From Urophycis tenuis (Eukaryota; Chordata; Actinopteri; Gadiformes; Phycidae): a stretch of 64,000 nucleotides of DNA. Numbering within the stretch: the stretch's first letter is position 1; every line of letters starts with the position of its first letter. The notes under the pieces were generated by a model. It ran no database searches. It was not told the DNA's origin and saw only the letters and a list, made by a program, of their open reading frames with translations. Made by a program: the position numbers and the translations under genes. Below are positions 51,640 through 64,000 of the stretch, in pieces. Location of the stretch: assembly GCA_036785325.1 (NCBI GenBank), contig JAXIVH010000012.1:8188113-8252112 (forward strand), written 5' to 3'.

Positions 51640-53050
51640 AACGGATATTCTTGCTCCGAATTAGATGGATCTGATGCGGGAAAGTAAAGATGTAGTCACC
51701 AGATATGGTTCAACGGTCAAACCAGATACACCTCGCTTTTCAAAATGTCCCCAACAATAAAATCGCAGTTTAGAAGTGTATTGTTGTGGTAAAAAAACTA
51801 ATCTCATCAGAAGGGGGCACTGGCATGGGAGACGACAGTGAGCGCTGAATGAAATCAACCGAGGTGTTAGATTAAACCAAAAGATAATTTTTTTTGATGT
51901 TCAGTTGTCGACAAGTGAACAGGCACAGTTCAACTGAGAGCAATACACTTGATACAGCTTTCTCAGAAGTGCACGCCAAGCATTGTAGGCCGGCGCCTTT
52001 TATAGGGTAAGGTAAACAACTCCAAAGGTATGCTACAGATGACCCAGACAGGGACATTCAAATACTTAAGATAAGCATAGACACCACCACTTTCTCAACA
52101 CAGGGTCTCTGCTCGTTCCCAATGCCTTGAGATCTTCCGTGGAGCAAACAGACAGGGAGTGTTGGTCAAACGTGAGGTCCACCACTCAGGCTGTACACAG
52201 GTATTCACACATAAGGTAAAAAAAAGTGTATAAATCATGCATCAACAAATAGAGAAAAACATATAAGGTATGTAAATCAGATAACTTTCATGTAGTACAA
52301 GTGCTCAAAAAGTATGAGTGCTCACAAGAATGATAGGCAGAAAAAGGCCTGTGGGTTCATATTCTATCACAGTATCCTAGCTAGCTCTATAACAGCGGAA
52401 GCTCCGGTGTCGGTGTAATGCACATGGACTGTGTGAAATACATCTAAACTGACATTCAATGCGTGGAAATTGTTGAAAACTATTGCAGATATTTTTGCAA
52501 AATGAGGACTACAGGTTGTGTGTTCTACTAGAGTTTGGAATTTCTTGCATCCGAAAACATAACTAGAATGAAATGGAGACACAAAATGCGTCAATGGTTA
52601 AAATGTAACACCACACTTACAGCTTAAAACATTTTGCAAATATGAAAAAAAAGAATGATTTATGACGGGATGGATTGCTGCTTTTAGTAAATTAACGAAA
52701 TTCTTAGTCGGCATCGAATGCAGATATTTCTTGCAAAACGCAAACTTGAATTTCTGGGCAGTGTGGTTCCATCCAGATTAGATAAGATAAGACAAGATAA
52801 GACTTTGGTGATCCCCCATGGGGGAAATTCACATAATTGTATTGTGAATTGTATTATTAGATAGGTGGTTTGGTATAGAACAACAATATTTGTATTCTGA
52901 TAATGATTCATCTGTTCATACAGTAAAATAGATCACCTTTATATGACATTTGTTCATATGCTGTCAAATATAAATGAACCTTGTGTAGGATGAGACATTG
53001 TTCAGTCCTACTCTCCCCTCTGGAGAGTCTGTCTGAGGCTGAATTTGTAC
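51640..53050. other. Intergenic, no gene recognised
   Basis: AT-rich, with a retroposon-like end at about 52775-52830 (AGATAAGATAAGACAAGATA, then GGGGGAAATTC). No exon seen. Confidence 0.55.
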
Positions 53051-53057
53051 TCAAACA

Positions 53058-53300
53058 CTTACATTTACATTTAGGGCATTTAGCAGATGCTTTTATCCAA
53101 AGCGACTTACAAACAGTACATTTGTCATAAGAAGGTGAAACATTTCATTGCTTAGAAAGTCACCAGAACAAGTTTCAAGCATTTCCATTGCTAGGTTAAC
53201 CATTGCTAGTATACAACATCTCTGACTAAGTGCCAAGTTACAAAGAGTGATTAAACTGCCAAGATGTACAACAATTAAGAGCATGAGGGTAGGGTTATGC
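53058..53300 (-). mobile_element. Dispersed repeat, reverse copy of the 11.9-12.1 kb element
   Basis: TTTACATTTAGGGCATTTAG and TTTATCCAAAGCGACTTAC, then GTCATAAGAAGGTGAAACAT, are the reverse complement of the copy at 11920-12062, extended here by about 100 bp. Confidence 0.75.
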
Positions 53301-54439
53301 AGGGTTCAGGTAAACTCTGAACAAGTGGGTCTTGACACACTTGAAACACATAAACTATGATTCTACTTCTCAGAGTCTTCAACTCCATCTGAACTCAGCA
53401 GACTATTCCCTTTTATTATCAAGCCGAATCAGCCACCAATCAGCGGGCAAAGGCAAGACGGAAGGCTGAGCTTGTTGTTAAGCAGCTTGTTCCAGTGCCG
53501 GAGGCTAACTTTCCCTGCAGTTGAAGCCGGTTCCTCTGGTGTTGCTGTGGCTGCAGGCGTCCCCCTCCGGGCTTGAATCAGTTGTAGAGGATGAACTATC
53601 TCTTATGTAGGCAGTTTGAATGCGTCCACGTCCTGCTCTGATGTGTCTGGCGGCTTGCGATGGTCGGATGTGAAAAGACCATCGTGGCACCACAGCTTAC
53701 AGTCGATGGTGATTTTGTGGTCGTAATTTAAAGTGAATGCATTTTTTTCTTATTTTTGATAGGATCTCAGTGGCTGGTTCATCCCCATATTATGTATTTT
53801 AAGAGGTCCCGCTTGACAGTTTTATGACATGAAAAAGGTATCAACGTTGTTTATGAATGCGTTTTGGCCCTAGACTTCTGCGAGTCAGATAAAAAGGTGT
53901 ACAAACTGCAGTATCTACAAAATCAGCCTGAAACACAAGGCAGACTGCAATCTCTGCAATTTTCTCATGCACGAGCTGCAGACAGCCTTGGTGTTCCCTG
54001 TACAGGAAGGTAGAGAGATGACGCGGTCTGTATGATAATGACGGTGAAGCTGAGGACATTGATACGTACGATCTTTGTTCAATTCATTCAAAGTGAATAT
54101 TCCAACCAAAAAAAAAACACTTCTGGTTCGTTTTCTGTTGTATTCTTTAATCTCTTTAATTGAAACTTTCAAAACATGCAGACATCCAAATGAAATAACC
54201 AAAAACAAAATGTTTCCTTAAGGTTAACGTCGAGCGCGATGTCGCTATAGAAACACTACCCACTGTCCTCTGCTGCTTGTGCAGTTCCGCGGTGTCCCTT
54301 GTGCGGCCATTAAAAATAATAGGTCATAGGTCAAACATAATCAAGATGTATCGCAGAGGGATCAAACTCGTCGTTGAATCATTGTTTTATTAATCTACCG
54401 TCCGCAAAAGAAAAAAAAACGTCAAAGCCGCTTTTTCAC

Positions 54440-54720
54440 GGTGTCGCTGTCCCCGGCAGACACTCACCCTGCCTCCGGGGGGGGGGGGGGGCGGCGGCGC
54501 GCCTTAATTACGGTCGCCTGCAACCCAGCAGCGGCTGACGTCAGGGGCCGGGCCGGCGCGTCAACGCAGCTATGCTCCCCAAAGCCTCGCCTGCAATGGT
54601 CGTGGGCTGCATATCTGGGCCGCTGCGTCACCGAGGCTGCCCCGAGGTGACGGCCGGCCGCCGCGCCGCCAGACCGGCCGCGCCGCTCTGCTCTGCTCTC
54701 TGCTCTCTCTCTCTCTCTCT
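54440..54720. promoter_or_regulatory. CpG island with palindromic CRE
   Basis: A GC-rich, CpG-dense block includes GCGGCGGCGCGCC, the full cAMP-response element TGACGTCA (54536-54543) and GGCCGGGCCGGCGCG, and ends in (CT)n. It lies downstream of the galactosyltransferase coding exon. No gene start was recognised beside it. Confidence 0.4.
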
Positions 54721-55063
54721 CTCCCCGACTTCTTCATTTTAAAGTGTTAACGCGGATACTAAAGTTTGTTTTTTTAAAGTTGTGTTTTCAAAAGTACATG
54801 GCTGTATTTTATACACCTATGTACTTTTTTATTTTATTTTTTTAAATGGAAGATGGCAAATACATCCAAGGAAAGTAATCCGTTTAATCAAGAGAATAAT
54901 AGTTAGCGTTGGCTAAATGATTATTTATTGTTGTGTGCTACAATAACATTTTAACATTTTACAGTTTAAACCCCACCCGACAGTGAAGTCCCCCCCCCTC
55001 CCCCCCCCCCCCCCCCCTTCTGTTTCATGTAATCCACCTAATAGGCGTGCAGATGCTTACGTG

Positions 55064-58000
55064 CTAACATGGTGGGCCAGGTTTTTGCAATTCTGTCCAG
55101 TAATTCAGCAGTTGTTCCGACGATTTGAGGATGTTGGTGATGGCGATGGACAACGCACAACGATTGAATTCAAAGAGATACAGTTTGAAGTGGTTGCGGT
55201 TTGGCGGCGGGGTGAACTCAAGTCCCAACGTTTTCATACAAATTCCAACATAGGCGTCTTCCACATAAATGGGTGGGATGGTTTTAGAGACCTCCACAAA
55301 CTTTGCGGGCATATCGAGGGAGAAGATGTAGCCCATGCCCACGGCGTAGGTGGGAAAGAAGGGCTCAGGGTAGCTCTCCTTAGATACGTACCATTGGTTG
55401 TTCTTGTCGCGAACCACAGGAGTGCCTGACTTCAGCCTGCCTGTCGCGTATCCCTTCGAAGGGGTGCCCGGGGTCTTTAACATCTTCACCAGATTCTGCA
55501 CGTTCAGGAACATGTCTGAGTCGATCTTCATGGCGTAGGGCACCATGTGGCACCGTGTGGCCAGCCAGTCCATAATCACCATGGTCTTGATGGTCAGATT
55601 GTGGTAGCTGTCTATGAAATCACTCTGGATCAGGTCGTGGTACTGCGCGTTCTCCGAGTGCACGTGCTCCTGCTGGGCTATGACGTTGCCGCTGCTCGGG
55701 AGGCCCAGGAGGAAGACGGTCTGGATCAGCTCGCCCTGAACGCGAGTCTCGTTGCCCCACGTCCTGCGGATAGCGTCCCGGGCTTTCCAGTTGGCGGGGG
55801 CCACAGGGACGACCAGAATCAGCCACGGTATGATGGACCTGCATACCTCTGAGTCATCCAGGATGAAATGGTAGTTCCTTGGATAAATTAAGTTGGACTG
55901 AACGGAGAGCAGGTATGGATCACTTCGATAAAGAGGGGCCTTGTAAACCTCTTGGGTTCCATTGGAAAATCTCTTGTACAGGTGATATTGTGATATGTCC
56001 ACTGACAATTTGACTTTGCTTTCATTCAGGATGTATCCGATTGGAATCGTTATCAGACTAAGAAGGAGGAGAGCCTTGAATAATGTCTTGAGACAGGTTT
56101 TTCTCTGATAGGTCGGAAGCGCCCCAACGTCTCTGTGTATGGAGAGAGACAAAATGAGTTCAGAGCCTGTGAGATGACAACATGCATTACTGTTAACATA
56201 TCCAGGTTACATTTAGCGTGATTTTAAAGAAAACTACATAATAACTCAAATCATATCATTGTCATATTTATTGCAAGGTAGGTAATAGGTAAGCTATACT
56301 AACCTCCTCCACTCCATCCCACCTGAAAGGTCCTTCATCTTGCTGGTTACCCCCCAACAAACTCCACCGAGCATGTGCACCCAATACTTTATAGCCTACT
56401 TTACCTGTTTTACCTGTAGAACAGGTCATGCCTGCATGCTTGGTAGTCCACCTGTTCATTTTTTGACAGTGACTAGACTGTGAGAATGAGCGACTAGATG
56501 GGTAGCTTTACTAATGTTTGTGGATAGATGCTTTACGTTGACACCCAGTATCTTTGGTGACGTTAAACTCTTTTGCGGTGCGGTACACTTTTGGTTCTCA
56601 TTTTATGTATGTAACTTTACATTCTCATTTCATATTCACCGTGATTGTTGACAGAGCTACTGAAAATGTAAAGGGAGGAAAGGGCGATATGCAGAGTGTT
56701 GGAGCCTACGTGGAGGTCTTAATGGGAGATTGGTCAATTAGGTCACATTTTATTGAGTCTGATTTATAATTTAAAAAAAAATATGTACAGTATATTTTGA
56801 AGTATATTTATTAAGCTTTTTGGATTAAAATATTTTTTTTTTTGTTAAAAAGTATATCGTTTTTAAATAGTTCTGCTCATAGGCTAGTGGGCAGCGGGCT
56901 TTCCTGTCACAATAGTTCAACGGTGTTTGCTTAGTTACCCTAAGCAAACACCGTTGAACCGCTTAGTTAGTTGCCAATGCTCAATAACTATGCCAAAACA
57001 ATATTATTTTTGCTGGACATCAAGAACAATAAATCCAGTGAGGAGTAAGGAGTAAAAACTTTTTTTTTTAAATGAAGGCAGTCCACCATCAGAGACCTCC
57101 ACCTAATAGCACTTGGGATAATAACATACAGTCATATCCTATTTATTTCAGCCGACTGGATGGTTTAAGTAGACACTGCATATGTGCATACATACAGTGG
57201 TTCAATTTACCTACAACTGCACCTCCATCGCTCACACTGCGGTTTGTTTTTCAGGAATACTGTACCATGTCCATTATACTTGATGGTCGCTCGAGGGGGC
57301 TGTCAACTGCTGCAAGCTCCCAGCCACAATTATATGTGTGGGAATGTCAAGTATGTTTTTTCGTACTCCTTGATAGCAAATAGCAGTAATACCGTCTGGC
57401 TCCACTTTCCAGAGTTGGAAGGGACAGTTGGAACTTTAGGGGCACAGTTGGCACAGTTGGAACTTTAGGGTTGGGGGTTCACAAAAAGATGGGTTTTACA
57501 GCAGAAGATACCAGCTGGAGGAGCAGGTGCACCTGCAGCCCAGTGGCTGCTGCGAGCAGTGATGGCGTGTCAGTAATGTCAGCAATCGCAGTGGTATTCT
57601 CACCATGGCCGCTTGACTCACTCTCTGCACTGGTGGTTTCTTCTCGTGGCCGAGCAGCTGGGTTGTTTTTTCCACAAGAAACAGCATATATCCATTTTTT
57701 GGGATAATGTAAAAAAAATGACAGCATATTCAGTGACAGCATATTCTGTGTTATTACAAAATATATTTAAATCCGTACACGTCGTTTTGGCTGCGGCCAC
57801 CTGGGGGTTCAGTGAACCCACGCAAAGTGAGCCTGCTTCCCCCCCCCCCCCCCCCCCCCCCCTTCTTAGGATAACTTTAGGAAATATATTTTTTTTTTTT
57901 TATAAAATCACAACAGTATTGTAGGTCCATTGTATAAAATGATAAGTTAAAATCTACAACCTCATGCAACCTCTCTGCAAATGAGATATCGCCATTTTAA

Positions 58001-58438
58001 ATTAAATGTAATTAAATTAATTAGAATCAAACAATCGGCACAGCACCTATGGATCGCATGAGTGCTAGACATAAACATATGTAATCGTTTGAATGACGAT
58101 AGCACATACGTTACCTAAATTACTTCCAAATTATGATCTGTCTTTTAATTTAATTAAGTCTCGTAATTTCCCATCTGGGGCTCAATAAAGTATTTCTATT
58201 CTATTCTATTTTGCACCATTATTATTTTTTAATACTTGAATTAGAATTACTGAATTAAAAAATAGCAATAAACAGAAAAAAAAAATAATAATCAGAAATA
58301 TACCATATTACATTCTTTTTTTTTTTTTTAACATATTTAATCTCAACAGGAGTAGGTATGTTACATTACACATATATAAGGAAAGAGGCAAATGTTTTAC
58401 CTAATAGTTTCAGCTGATCTGCCATTAAACAACTCCAT
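55064..58438 (-). CDS. Beta-1,3-galactosyltransferase (B3GALT1/2-like), 2 coding exons
   Basis: Golgi type II membrane enzyme of glycosyltransferase family 31, transferring galactose from UDP-Gal to GlcNAc-type acceptors. Exon 58438-58401 encodes MELFNGRSAETI plus AG; exon 56132-55064 completes the Arg codon and the rest, giving about 368 residues. The second exon alone has no upstream ATG (its open frame starts TTG), and CCATACACAG/AGACG is a good acceptor, so the short first exon is the likely start. Seen: membrane anchor at about 29-48 (ALLLLSLITIPIGYIL), RDAIRRTWGNE (131-141), FLLG, DxD metal/UDP site DSD (217-219), FFPTYAVGMGYIFS and EDAYVGICM (304-312). N-glycosylation sequons NES, NGT, NET and NLT are present. 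It belongs to the fish B3GALT2-like group; the exact paralogue is uncertain. Confidence 0.9.
56915..56959. repeat. Perfect 20-bp hairpin with 5-nt loop
   Basis: Arms 56915-56934 and 56940-56959 (GTTCAACGGTGTTTGCTTAG and its exact complement), in the galactosyltransferase intron. Confidence 0.92.
58160..58215 (+). repeat. Retroposon 3' terminus
   Basis: TAATTTCCCATCTGGGGCTC, then AATAAAGTATTTCTATTC and TATTC repeats: a typical fish retroposon tail. Same family type as the ends near 1050 and 52.8 kb. Confidence 0.55.
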
Positions 58439-59399
58439 ATTCCTAAAATAAATGATGAGATATTAATGGTAGGTGTTATGTGTCTTTGGTTGAAATTAAT
58501 TTGAAGTCTTTGCAAGTCTCTTAGGGTCATTAGGGTTAGAGTTAGGTTAAATAGAGCTGCGAGGGATAAATTGAGTATTGTTGGTCTAACAAGCTGACAT
58601 GTCTATATTTTCCTTTGGGTTTTTTTGGTTGAATTAGCAGATAAGATGAGGTTATGTGTCTCCTTGGATAACATGTAAATGACTCCCAGAGTGGTAACCT
58701 CAACAGAAGCACAGATGAATTCACAAAACATCTTGTCCACAAAGGAATGCCTAATGATAATGGAGTAAGATCAGATTCCATACTGAGCGACGTTCACTCT
58801 GAAGGGTGAAAATGTCATATCGTCATTGCTGACATTCATAGCATGCACGCGCACACTAAAAGCTCTTTGCCAGAATAGTGAGAAGTCATTATATTGGCAG
58901 CAGATGTTTTAGTGAAGCCAGGAGAGTTATTACTGTATCATGCTTTTATCACCCAGATCAGTATTGTCCTTTAAAGGGAATTATGAAAACTTGAAAAAAC
59001 AGAACAAAATTATAATACTGTTATAATAACAGCAAAATGTGTAAGTGTTTTTCCTGTGCACTCAACTAAAACAACAAGTCAAGCACTTTCACCAAAACAC
59101 AATCTCTGTCTTTCTGCGATTCTCTGCTCTCTTTAACTTTTACGAAAAGACACCTCAAAATCTGTTGACATAAAAGTGTGTGTATTGTGTAATCTCAATC
59201 ATTTTAAACCCCTATATTAATCGCATTAGAGGTAGTTATCACAACTTCTACTACTGATGTTAATAATGATTTTCTTATCACTTATGTATACTATATATTT
59301 TAGAGAGGTAAAATCTTTGTATAGATTTGTAATTGCTTAAAAGAAACAAATGAATGAATCTGGCCAAATACATTTTTCAATGTAAAATATCTTTATTAG

Positions 59400-59942
59400 A
59401 TCTTCTCAAAATGTCTTTCAATAAAGGAAATTGTAATGTATTGTAATGAGTTGGAATATTATTCACAAATTTAGTTAAATTACACGCAAGATTCAAATTA
59501 AAACTGTCAACTGTTAATCATCCAATGAAATGCTGCACAGGCTTTTTCAGTCTTTCAGTGTCTTCTTGTCCCCTATCAAGCAATTATATAAATAGACGCA
59601 AAACATTTTCATTAGTGAGTCATCATAGAATCACCAATGTAATGTCTGATGTAACAAACAAAATACTGCTCAACCAAAGTACATTAAAAGTAACAAAAAC
59701 TGTCAAATATTTCTTCATAACACATAAAACACTAAAGATTTCCGCAGAAATACTTGACAAATATCCGGGTATCATTCTTGTTATACAAAAACAAAACATT
59801 TCTCATGGCGATGCATGATAGTAGATGATATTTTGGCAACAATACATAGGAAAAAGTCAACTATTATCATAACATTAAAATCTATACATTAAAAATATTG
59901 TGAGTTTGCACCCCTCCCCAACAGTATTATTCTTTATATATA

Positions 59943-60026
<84 letters not shown>

Positions 60027-62500
60027 ATTGCATGATTGGAACAATGACAAAATTATGGACATGAGAAATGATAACATTTACATAGTCAACAAATACTTGT
60101 TTGCTGAGAGTGTGATTTCTCAAAAACTCTGTCCTTTTCTCACCGTTGGAGCTAGTCCACATGTCTTTGCATGGTTCTCAGACACAACTTCAATGTTTGT
60201 AGGTTTTTTGTTGTTTTTATGAATGCATGTCAGAATAGATCAAATAAAACAAAATTGAGTTTTATTTCAAAACAGGGAGAAATGTTTTCTGATTTTAATT
60301 AATACAAAATTCTGTTTTTAACACATTGAAACAAATGATGATGATAATTATAACAGGCCTGATAATAATAATGATGATAATAATAATAATCTCTGACTTG
60401 TTATTCAGTTCAAATTGTTGAATAAACCGACTATAAACATTTGCAATTACCATTTTTAAACACAGCGAATTGAGAATATATAGTCTGATTAGTAAAAATA
60501 CTACAGTCATCACTACTTTGCTGGTACTGCACCACCTCTGAATGTAACAGTTCTTAGAGGCACCAACAGTGGTACAAATATGTGCTCATTGGGGTTAAGT
60601 CAGTTCATTTCTTATACTGTTCGCTTTGTCCTTAGGAACAACCTGTAAAGGAGACCAGCAACCACACTGGCACATAGGGGTAAACATGGTGACCTCCCTC
60701 TAGTCCTCTATAGGGATAACACTTCCATCCCAGGACGGATCCTACTTTCCTGTTTCACTAGAGAGAAGCTATCCGTCAACGCATCACTACATCCAAGTGG
60801 CACTTTGTAAACAAAACAGAACAATGATAATAATAACAATAGATAACTTTAGATGTCCTATAAGATAATTTGTCGTGACATTTACAGAATGCACCTTTAA
60901 TACAATACTGTATACACAGCTTCCTGAGAGTTAGCTAGCACATCTAGCTATCCGCTCATTTAACATTTAGAATATATGGATGCATTGGTACCGGCACCGG
61001 GACACCATTTTGGAATGATTTGAAACATGCATTCCATGCGTCGTACAGAGTAACTAATGAAAATCCAAAAGACGACCGATGTAAAACCTCCCGCGTGTCG
61101 CAACGCGCCCCTCTGTCAGTAGCAGTGGGACAAACTGCTCTCCACTCTCACTGCAGATACAGTTATGTAGAATCATGTGTACATTTGATGGCGTGATGAC
61201 ATGATGTGATCTTTCCGGCCTTCCCCGTGCTAAGGAATGATCATAATAAAGGTAATGTGGGTTTCATCTGTGTTCAAAGTTTACTATTACAATACCAACT
61301 GGAATACAAAAGAAAAAAGGGACTTGTTCCGACCCTTGTTTAAGTTGGCATTGCAGCCAAGCATGCTAATATTTGACCGATCAAATTCCTTAATAGTAAC
61401 TACTGTCATGGATAACAGTCAATTGTGACATTGGCATCATCTCAGGTGCAACATTAACATAAGCTCTTGGGTCAGCTGTGGGCTGCCACCAATGTTACTG
61501 CAAAATTGTTTTTCTGCAAAAAACTGTTACAATCAGCATTATTTTTTAATGGTATTACTGAGACTGCCTAATCCACAAAATATAATAAAAAAATACAAGC
61601 CTGACACTGTGAAATCAGGTTTTGGGAGTGAATTTATGGGCCAGAAAGTTCTTGCTCACTGAGGCAAAAAGCAATATATCTACTCTGTTACTTTCAAGGT
61701 CATTGAGGGTAAGAAACATTGACAATACAGCAGTTGGGTTTCCCTCCGATCGTCGTCCAAAACACTGTTAAGTACAAATATCTGCTGTCCGGCCATCACG
61801 TTTAAAGTAGAATTTAGATTATTGACAATGCATTTCATTTATGAAAGCCATAACGTTTCTTTAGAAAGAACAAAGCTTGCAAATATTTTGCCGAGACCGG
61901 TTCCAGGCCGGGTAATTGGGGCTGAATCCAAGGTAGTTCTATTAAGGTTTTCATTTAAAATAAAATAGTCCTATTCAACTTGCAACTGAATGAGCAACAA
62001 AGGTACATAAGAACTACTTATTCGCCCAATTCTTGGAATTATGAAATTCCAACAACTGGGACTTCAACATTAAAAAATGGCAATTTTCAACCCCTCTCCA
62101 AAATGTGACATTATATATGCTGATTTGTTTCCATATCCCTTTTGACACTACATTTTTCAGGCAACCTTGGAACCACAAACACAAAATGGGTGCAGCGCAC
62201 ACACAAAGCACAGCTCTGCCGATAACGCCAATGCCAAGGTCAGGGGACACGGGTTTCTTTCGATGAGTTTGGTTCGCAAACTCACTATGTACATTTTTTC
62301 TGGGTATGTAAAGCAGAGAATCTGGTTGGTACAGCTGTGATGGGGGCTATTCCTTTAGAGGTCTGTGAGACATACCTTATCTTATCTTATATTTCCATTT
62401 GGAGGCCGCGTGGCTGCTGTTTGTCACCAGCTTCTTTGACCCACCCAGACAGGCAAAACGGCTAAATCTGAGAGCATGCAAGCTCTCCTGTGTACAAACA
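59400..62500. other. AT-rich gene-free stretch
   Basis: Includes a long (TA)n (59936-60023) and (ATA)n (60361-60390). No exon with splice sites and recognisable protein. It could be long UTR of a neighbouring gene, but no polyadenylation site could be tied to one. Confidence 0.5.
59936..60023. repeat. (TA)n microsatellite
   Basis: About 40 TA units. Confidence 0.96.
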
Positions 62501-62502
62501 GA

Positions 62503-63226
62503 GGCCCTGTTTACAACGAGGGAAATAATCTAGATTCTACCGCCGATTTGATGTTGTATCTAGATTCAAACCCCCGTCTGTTTACACAACGGGAACAGCG
62601 TGCTCACAGTTCTCTCCGCCTGCACGTGGGGGGGGGGGGGCAGTTTACGTGAGATCTCACTCGATATGCGCGTGCTCTCATACAGGCGTCCCGCTCGCAC
62701 CCACGTCTGCATGTCCCGCGCACGCGTCTCTGAAAATGGACGGCGCCACAGCTGCCGCGGTGTGGCGGCTTACATTGCTTTAGTTAGCGTCGCGACGAAT
62801 CGATCATCTGATAACGAAACGGCCCGGGGATAGGGATCGTAAAAATAAAAAGTAGGCACAGCATGGCGATGTTTCAAAGACATTTGCATACGACGCGCCC
62901 CTCCCCCCCCCCCCCCCCTCCCCCCCTTCGCTTCGTAATGGTTGATGACCGCTGACGCATGAGCTGAGCACGAGACTTGTAGCGCTTAGGCAAGATGCGC
63001 AACGTCAGCGCTTCTGCGAGAGGTTCTGGTCCGGACGAGAACCTGCCCTAAGTGGATTTTCGAGGATGAACGTAGCGCAGGCTAGTGCCGCACGTGGTTT
63101 TGATAGCGGCTTTTCGCGCGCCTCTCGTGTGACCGCTGTCGCCGGTTCGCACGGAGACAACACCTCACTTTGCATCGCAGTCGTTTTTCACATCGTGATT
63201 TGAAGAAAGCTTGTGTAAACAGGGCC
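62503..63226. mobile_element. TIR-bounded CpG-rich element (724 bp)
   Basis: GGCCCTGTTTACA (62503-62515) and TGTAAACAGGGCC (63214-63226) are perfect 13-bp inverted termini. The interior is unusually CpG-rich (GCACGCGTCTC, GTCGCGACG), with poly-G and poly-C runs and no transposase frame. No clear target duplication was found, so the superfamily is open. Confidence 0.6.
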
Positions 63227-63448
63227 AGAGTTAAGCAGAGCTCTAAAAAAAACTGTGTCAGAGCCCAACAAATATGCTTCTTCACCTGAAGGATTTATTT
63301 TTCCCACACAAATAACCTTTAGTTTTTTTGTGTTTTTTTTATCAGAAAGTCATTTGTTGAGAAAGTCTAATGTTTAAACTGTACATAGTTTATTTTTGAA
63401 AATATATGTTTTATCCAATTTATTGTATTTAGTTTTTTTTTTTAACAG

Positions 63449-63908
63449 AATGCTATACAATGTAAGGCGTTACCCTTATCAAAGTGAGCAAAGGACAGAG
63501 TACAGTAGAAAAGTCTGGAGGAGTCAAAGTAAGAGCAGCGAAACCGAGCAGAGTGGGATGGAGAGGGGAGGAGAGGACAGAGGAGAGGAGGAAACATGGA
63601 GAGCAGGAGAAAGCACAGACGTAGCAGAGAAAGAGCCAAAAGAAGCAACAACAAAACAAAAAAAGTCATATGACGAAAAAGTAGAGAAAGCTGAGGAGAA
63701 ATGTCCCTCAGTGAAGGCGCTGAACTCCGTATCTTGGTTCTCTTCTGTCCCGTACCTCAATCTACAAAACAAGCAAATGAACAAACAGATGTTTTGTACC
63801 AAATGCAAAAGTCAACATTTCTTCACCCATCGCTTCCCCTTTGAAGGGCAGCAGTTGCATTACAATGTAAAGGTCGCCCGTGCCCATACAATTCCATACT
63901 CTACGTGA
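63449..63908 (+). CDS. Possible terminal exon, unrecognised acidic/basic protein
   Basis: A strong acceptor (poly-T then TTTAACAG, exon at 63449) opens an uninterrupted frame to TGA 63906-63908. It is rich in Glu, Lys and Ser (SKSSETEQSGMERGGEDRGE, EATTKQKKSYDEKVEKAEEK). No family was recognised. The purine-rich composition favours long chance frames. Confidence 0.2.
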
Positions 63909-64000
63909 ATTTAAAGTAAGTGTAAATCTTTTTTAAACCTACGTTTCTTGATTTAATATATCAGCTATTGACGGTGGATGATGACAAAACTCCTCTTCAT

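Noticed and set aside
56132..56152. TTG start codon for the galactosyltransferase at 56152
   Set aside because: The residues before Asp are encoded by the intron's pyrimidine tract; the upstream exon at 58401-58438 joins in phase with an ATG.

Overview
The window is nuclear DNA from a bony fish (teleost). All recognised genes are split by short GT–AG introns, the encoded proteins are vertebrate orthologues, and the intergenic DNA carries fish-type dispersed repeats: tRNA-derived SINEs, hAT elements and fold-back repeats. Di- and tetranucleotide microsatellites are very dense, many over 100 bp. That density recalls codfishes, but this is inference only. There is one 200-N scaffold gap at 40824-41023.

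Layout. (1) 341-6167, minus: 15 consecutive exons of the P5B-type lysosomal ATPase atp13a2. The gene runs off the left edge, so the 3' half is outside, and its first coding exon is uncertain. (2) 8.2-16.8 kb: no firm gene, but fold-back repeats, a 61-bp tandem repeat and two weak exon candidates. (3) 16838-23950, minus: complete four-exon tmem240; intron 3 holds a CpG-rich patch and a 1.1-kb hAT element with a perfect 8-bp target duplication. (4) 26990-30106, plus: complete seven-exon otud3 deubiquitinase, with a SINE in intron 1. (5) 31424-38476, minus: complete twelve-exon p38 MAP kinase (mapk13-like). It has a U12-type AT–AG intron, and its activation-loop exon lies between two minisatellites. 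(6) 41414-47142, plus: the last ten exons of a plexin-B1 gene, with a 3' UTR to about 49.4 kb. Everything upstream is missing at the 200-N gap, and three of the exons carry homopolymer-associated frame breaks. (7) 55064-58438, minus: a two-exon beta-1,3-galactosyltransferase. (8) 59.4-64 kb: no recognised gene; a TIR-bounded CpG-rich element and one weak exon candidate.

The genes are unrelated housekeeping and signalling genes, not an operon-like system: lysosomal polyamine/cation transport, a neuronal membrane protein, deubiquitination, stress kinase signalling, semaphorin reception and Golgi glycosylation. atp13a2, tmem240 and otud3 all have human orthologues on 1p36, so the left half preserves old linkage.

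I found no new gene system. The most interesting signals are structural. Tandem repeats have grown into splice sites: a minisatellite copying the end of the mapk13 activation-loop exon together with its donor, a (GT)n donor in atp13a2, a (GT)n acceptor in otud3, and (CT)n and (CTT)n acceptors in plexin. Others are the minor-class intron in mapk13, the broken and truncated plexin model beside the gap, and several 20-22 bp hairpins with tiny loops.
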